A DNA stretch of 64,000 bases from Halichondria panicea (taxonomy: Eukaryota; Porifera; Demospongiae; Suberitida; Halichondriidae), in NCBI RefSeq assembly GCF_963675165.1, contig NC_087384.1, positions 1,944,501 to 2,008,500 of the forward strand. The letters are read 5' to 3'. Shown here piece by piece: positions 61,701-64,000 of the stretch. The notes under the pieces were generated by a model. The model searched no databases, was not told the DNA's origin, and saw nothing but the letters and a program-made list of their open reading frames with translations. Each line of letters opens with the position of its first letter. The stretch's first letter is position 1. The position numbers and the translations under genes are program-made.

Positions 61701-63321
61701 CACGAGTCGTCAGCTGTAGAGGGTGGTGGCTATAGTAACACTTGTAGTACATATAAAGGCTGAATACATCTAGCATTACATGATTGTCATATCATTGTTG
61801 ATTATGAAGTGGCTGCTGTAAAGAGCATTATACATGTAGTAATGATACAGCAATAGCTAAAAAGCTCTATTTCAGATACAGATCAGTTTGTGTCTACTGC
61901 TCATGTTTATAGTGGCTGGTGGCTATGTGGGATCACTATTCGATTAGTGGGCCACTCACCAACCACATCATTAGTGAATCCCATACTATATTAACCACTG
62001 CATGGCGACCAACTGTGCTTTAGAGCAAGAAATGCCAGTCTCTACACACACTAAGTATAGTGTGCAGTGTAAAAGGAATTTTATGCTGGTCTCACTAAAG
62101 TGCTTTATCCACCAAAACACAGGACTATAATAATTCCAGCCTAGCCGACTTACCATGATGTCGATTGGAGCGGGCACTCCGGGTAAAACCAGGTGAATGT
62201 TGTAGTAGTCCGAGCCCTTCTTCTCTTCTTTCTTTTCAGCCTCCTCATTCTCAGGTGGTGGAGTGTCTGCAGAGCACAATGTTGCAGAACACTATAATAC
62301 TAAGCACATATCTAGCCAGAACATTTATAAGTGACTATTGGAATTACAAAAGTTGCTTCGTATTTTTGGGGGTCTGTTCCGTTATGTGACTATAGACTCA
62401 CCTGATTTTTGGGGTGTGGTCTTTTGCTCAGAATCAGGCTCACTGGTGCTGCAAGTGCTCATAGAGTTGTCTGTGTGTATGCATGTGTAAGAGGTGCATG
62501 GTTGTGTAATAATTATGTAATTGGTATCTACTAGCACATAATTACATTACACTTACCCGAATACCTGAATAACACTCTAGGAGTGTAGTCACCGTACTAA
62601 AGGGGTGCTACACTCATTGTACATGTGTACATGAATTTATCATGAATTTCATCATTGCATATTTACACTTGAAGGGGTGGATACTTTTCGTGAGAAAATT
62701 TAAAGCACATGTACATGCACACCATTGGCTAGTAAATACACAAGGCTGCACTAGAACCGTAATACAATGCCCCAAAGCACGTTCCCTCGATGAAAGGCTG
62801 TTCAAATGCAAGTACAAGACCAAAGAGAATAGCTGTATGTCATGCTATAGTTATTGACAGGGCTATTCATTGAGCCAGTTTGTAAGACGTCATTGTGTGG
62901 TATTGTGAATGGATTATCACACTGCATCTCATAAACCATAGTTGTACACTAATGCATAGTGCGAACCCAGAAACAAGAGCGCACTTGATGGCAACTAAAT
63001 TATTTTACGCACAGACTAGCAAATCAAGTTTGTTAAATTACAACCTCGAATACATACCCTCCACATACATCATACCATCAAGCTCAAACGGTAAATTGAT
63101 AATGACTAATTACTATAAACTGGGCCTCCAAAAATTCTATTTTAAGGGCACTCACCAGACTCTGCGCTGGGACTTGAGACCCTCGTCCCTTCCTCTTCAC
63201 TGTCACTTATCTTGATCAGCCCAGCCCCTCCCTTCACCTCAGTGCCTTCCTCCATTTGATTGGAAGGCTTCAAGCTATTCTCGCTGCTCGTAGTGTCTGC
63301 AGGGGCTAGAATACCAGGCAT
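41743..63321 (-). CDS. CLUH: CLUH, clustered mitochondria protein homolog (35 exons)
   Basis: CLUH is a cytosolic RNA-binding protein that binds mRNAs of nuclear-encoded mitochondrial proteins and controls mitochondrial distribution. I traced 35 exons on the minus strand from an ATG at 63321 to a TAG at 41743. Phases agree at every junction and total about 1,478 codons (human about 1,309). The extra length lies in acidic, low-complexity segments at the N-terminus and around 56778-57195. Domains run CLU-N (ubiquitin-like), CLU, an eIF3 p135-like region and C-terminal TPRs. One intron (46754-56777) is 10 kb and contains an array of Death/kinase genes on the other strand; all other introns are short. 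Confidence 0.95.
43949..43981. repeat. (TG)n microsatellite in a CLUH intron
   Basis: About 16 TG units between CLUH exons at 43915 and 44524. Confidence 0.75.
44093..44310. repeat. G/C-homopolymer-bearing triplicated motif
   Basis: Three related units (near 44095, 44250 and 44280) each join a G run, a core like CCAGGGGTCC or CCCAGGGTGACC, and a C run. The G runs reach about 15. The unit sits in the CLUH intron 43916-44523. It may be a decayed foldback element; G-quadruplex potential is obvious on both strands. Confidence 0.6.
47189..47390. mobile_element. TATAGCGGG-family MITE (copy abutting a Death-domain pseudogene)
   Basis: Ends TACCGTATAGCGGGTAATTT and AAAATTACACGCTATACGGTA are inverted repeats of about 20 bp, with internal CACGAATATT pairs. 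It fuses to the Death-domain relic, so the methionine of the ORF at 47272 lies in the element. Confidence 0.85.
47391..48788 (+). pseudogene. Decayed Death/TKL-kinase gene (psi-1)
   Basis: A Death-domain exon (47395-47697: [38 protein letters not shown]) lacks its own start. It is followed only by the end of a kinase domain (47871-48040: [20 protein letters not shown]). The final codons ([15 protein letters not shown], 48740-48788) are separated from it by a mobile insertion. The middle domain and kinase N-lobe are missing. Confidence 0.75.
48049..48730. mobile_element. Non-autonomous TIR element with TGCGCAG target duplication
   Basis: Left TTAAGGCCTGGGTC and right GACCCAGGCCTTAA are inverted repeats. 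TGCGCAG occurs directly on both sides (48042-48048 and 48731-48737), consistent with a 7-bp target duplication. About 680 bp, no transposase frame. The family is not assigned. Confidence 0.75.
49440..49660 (+). pseudogene. Decayed Death-domain exon (psi-2)
   Basis: Close to DK2's first exon (GAGTGGACTGGAGTAACAGA, GCCAGTCTATTTGGGAGCTG) but with frameshifts and a stop near 49660. No kinase part follows before DK1. Confidence 0.75.
49941..50117. mobile_element. Degenerate TATAGCGGG-family element upstream of DK1
   Basis: Begins ACCGTAGAGAGTGAAATTTT and ends TGTTGCACTACACGTACGG, with internal CACGAAA/TTTCGTGG motifs. Weak but recognisable. Confidence 0.4.
50360..52435 (+). CDS. DK1: Death domain / unknown helical domain / TKL kinase
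   Basis: Exons 50360-50690, 50747-50833 and 50886-52435, phases matching, about 655 aa. The Death domain covers about 1-108 ([39 protein letters not shown]). A linker leads to a helical domain at about 160-290 ([35 protein letters not shown]) that I do not recognise by name. The TKL-type kinase is at about 400-650: GNGAWGRIV loop, VAVKR lysine, [37 protein letters not shown]. The HRD+2 lysine is Ser, a variant seen in some TKL kinases. Death plus kinase recalls IRAK/Pelle and RIPK adaptors of innate signalling, so an intracellular signalling role is inferred. Gene order, phases and DK2 similarity support the model. Confidence 0.85.
52612..52617 (+). terminator. Candidate poly(A) signal of DK1
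   Basis: AATAAA, 177 bases beyond the DK1 stop, in AT-rich sequence. Confidence 0.35.
52863..53520 (+). pseudogene. Decayed Death/helical-domain gene (psi-3)
   Basis: A start-like ATGGCAACTAAAGG at 52867 matches DK2's first codons for about 25 codons, then the Death domain is lost. The unknown helical domain resumes at about 53140-53480 ([34 protein letters not shown]) with stops and frameshifts. No kinase part. Confidence 0.75.
53844..56149 (+). CDS. DK2: Death domain / unknown helical domain / TKL pseudokinase
   Basis: Exons 53844-54180, 54373-54447, 54569-55254 and 55304-56149, phases matching, about 647 aa. The Death domain is at about 1-112 ([39 protein letters not shown]). The helical domain is as in DK1 ([33 protein letters not shown]). 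The kinase fold is complete in length, ending [10 protein letters not shown], but key residues are changed: glycine loop [15 protein letters not shown] (Arg for the ATP-anchoring Lys), and the DFG region reads AKLGLVNL, two residues shorter with the metal-binding Asp gone. [11 protein letters not shown] remains. It should therefore be a pseudokinase, perhaps a scaffold or regulator of DK1. It has one more intron than DK1. Confidence 0.85.
56778..63321 (-). CDS. CLUH: CLUH 5' exons: CLU-N and CLU domains (17 exons)
   Basis: Exons: 63156-63321, 62402-62470, 62154-62266, 61395-61713, 61021-61226, 60654-60723, 60042-60208, 59834-59984, 59497-59633, 59152-59243, 58994-59096, 58466-58586, 58082-58173, 57986-58026, 57621-57830, 57299-57374 and 56778-57195. 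Landmarks are [20 protein letters not shown] (ubiquitin-like CLU-N), [87 protein letters not shown] and [20 protein letters not shown]. All match animal CLUH. The last exon is rich in Glu, Ser and Lys. Reading past its donor gives only about a dozen codons before a stop at 56740. Confidence 0.9.
59806..59832. repeat. C-run plus (CA)n next to a CLUH donor
   Basis: On the minus strand this is a (TG)n-G tract directly following the donor of the exon 59834-59984. Confidence 0.6.
60416..60623. mobile_element. TATAGCGGG-family MITE in a CLUH intron
   Basis: Ends TACCGTATAGCGGGTAAGTT and AAATTACCTGCTATACGGTA are inverted repeats. Internal GTTTTCGTGAG and CCACGAAAATAACG segments match the 47189 copy. 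Confidence 0.85.
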
Positions 63322-64000
63322 TCTGGACACTCAACACTGATCTGCACGGATGACAATATCTTAAGCTATATAAATATATGAGCGATGTGGATACAGATAT
63401 TAAACAGAGCAATCTACTGCATGTGATGCTATCTAGTCAGCTTAAAATTCATAACTTTTATTGTTGTTGCTAGCTGGAGAAATAAAACTCACCTACCTGT
63501 AGCTAGCTGTTAGTGTACGAAACAAGTCAGAGCTGGTGCTTTGTTGATTGCAAGGCTCTCGCATCCACGTGGCTAAACTCGTATACTGCCATGAGAAAGT
63601 TGCATCAGAAGTTACGGATTTGTTCATAATTAATTTCCTTTTTATACGGCTCGGTGCACATGCGCAAGCGAGGTCTTGGTTCCTCACGTACTTGGGAATG
63701 CCATGGCATATGGAGCTTCAGAAGAGTGCGTGGCAAATCTTGTTCATTGCTCATGGAGTGTTGCTACTCTACTTTACTTAGTAGTTAGCTCACACTAGAA
63801 CGCTAGCTATTGGTGGCTGCAAGAGTGAGAAGAGAGCTGATGCAGCCACAATTAGATTTGGATTTTTGGCATCGATCGTTTTTAATAACAATCATTGTCG
63901 ATCATTACCCACTCTACGAGTTTCCCTGTGGCTAGGATTCTGCATGCAGCAAAATGTTCATATAGTGTATAAAAGCTATTGCTAATAGCTAGTAGCTTAT
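63322..64000. other. CLUH 5' flank; possible start of a further + strand gene
   Basis: This stretch contains the CLUH promoter and 5' UTR. An open frame from an ATG at about 63700 (MAYGASEECVANLVHC) runs about 31 codons in a suitable divergent position, but no homology is recognised. It may be chance. Confidence 0.3.

Overview
The window looks like genomic DNA of a demosponge, closest in style to Amphimedon. This is inferred from compact genes with many short introns, AT-rich introns full of TACATGTA palindromes, many small terminal-inverted-repeat elements, and sponge-style Death-domain/TKL kinases. No prokaryotic operon, rRNA, tRNA or CRISPR was seen. Exon borders were read from GT/AG sites and tested for codon phase across each junction; single borders may be off by a base.

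Layout. (1) 1-34756, + strand: GCN1, the giant HEAT-repeat activator of the eIF2-alpha kinase GCN2, missing about its first 115 residues. Exons are dense up to 14979. The intron before the two terminal exons is very large. (2) Inside it, on the - strand, lies an array of five single-exon genes or gene remnants (16310-33698). They encode a signal peptide, leucine-rich repeats, one membrane span, an IRE1/RNase L-like kinase and a KEN ribonuclease-type domain. Three are intact (K1, K3, K4). Two are broken chimeras (K2, K5) joining the two subfamilies in opposite orders. (3) The GCN1 3' end exists twice (21199-22318 and 33831-34756). A decayed copy of the preceding GCN1 exon (24165-24440) and of a rhodanese exon (23641-23765) show that one block from the GCN1 3' end through the rhodanese gene was tandemly duplicated.

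(4) 35320-41188: ordinary genes in head-to-head pairs: DNAAF4 (-) with a rhodanese-domain gene (+), and NSRP1 (-) with GID8 (+). (5) 41743-63321, - strand: CLUH, 35 exons traced with consistent phase. (6) Inside a 10 kb CLUH intron (46754-56777), on the + strand, lies a second array: two complete Death domain / unknown helical domain / TKL kinase genes (DK1 and DK2) and three decayed copies.

Main message: two unrelated, lineage-expanded, receptor- or adaptor-like kinase families sit as antisense guests in introns of conserved housekeeping genes. The first combines an extracellular LRR sensor with an IRE1-type kinase and RNase output domain. To my knowledge this architecture is not a standard described family, and it is the best candidate here for an undescribed system. 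It could be a surface pattern-recognition receptor that signals through RNA cleavage, or a pseudo-RNase relay, because several conserved active-site positions are altered.
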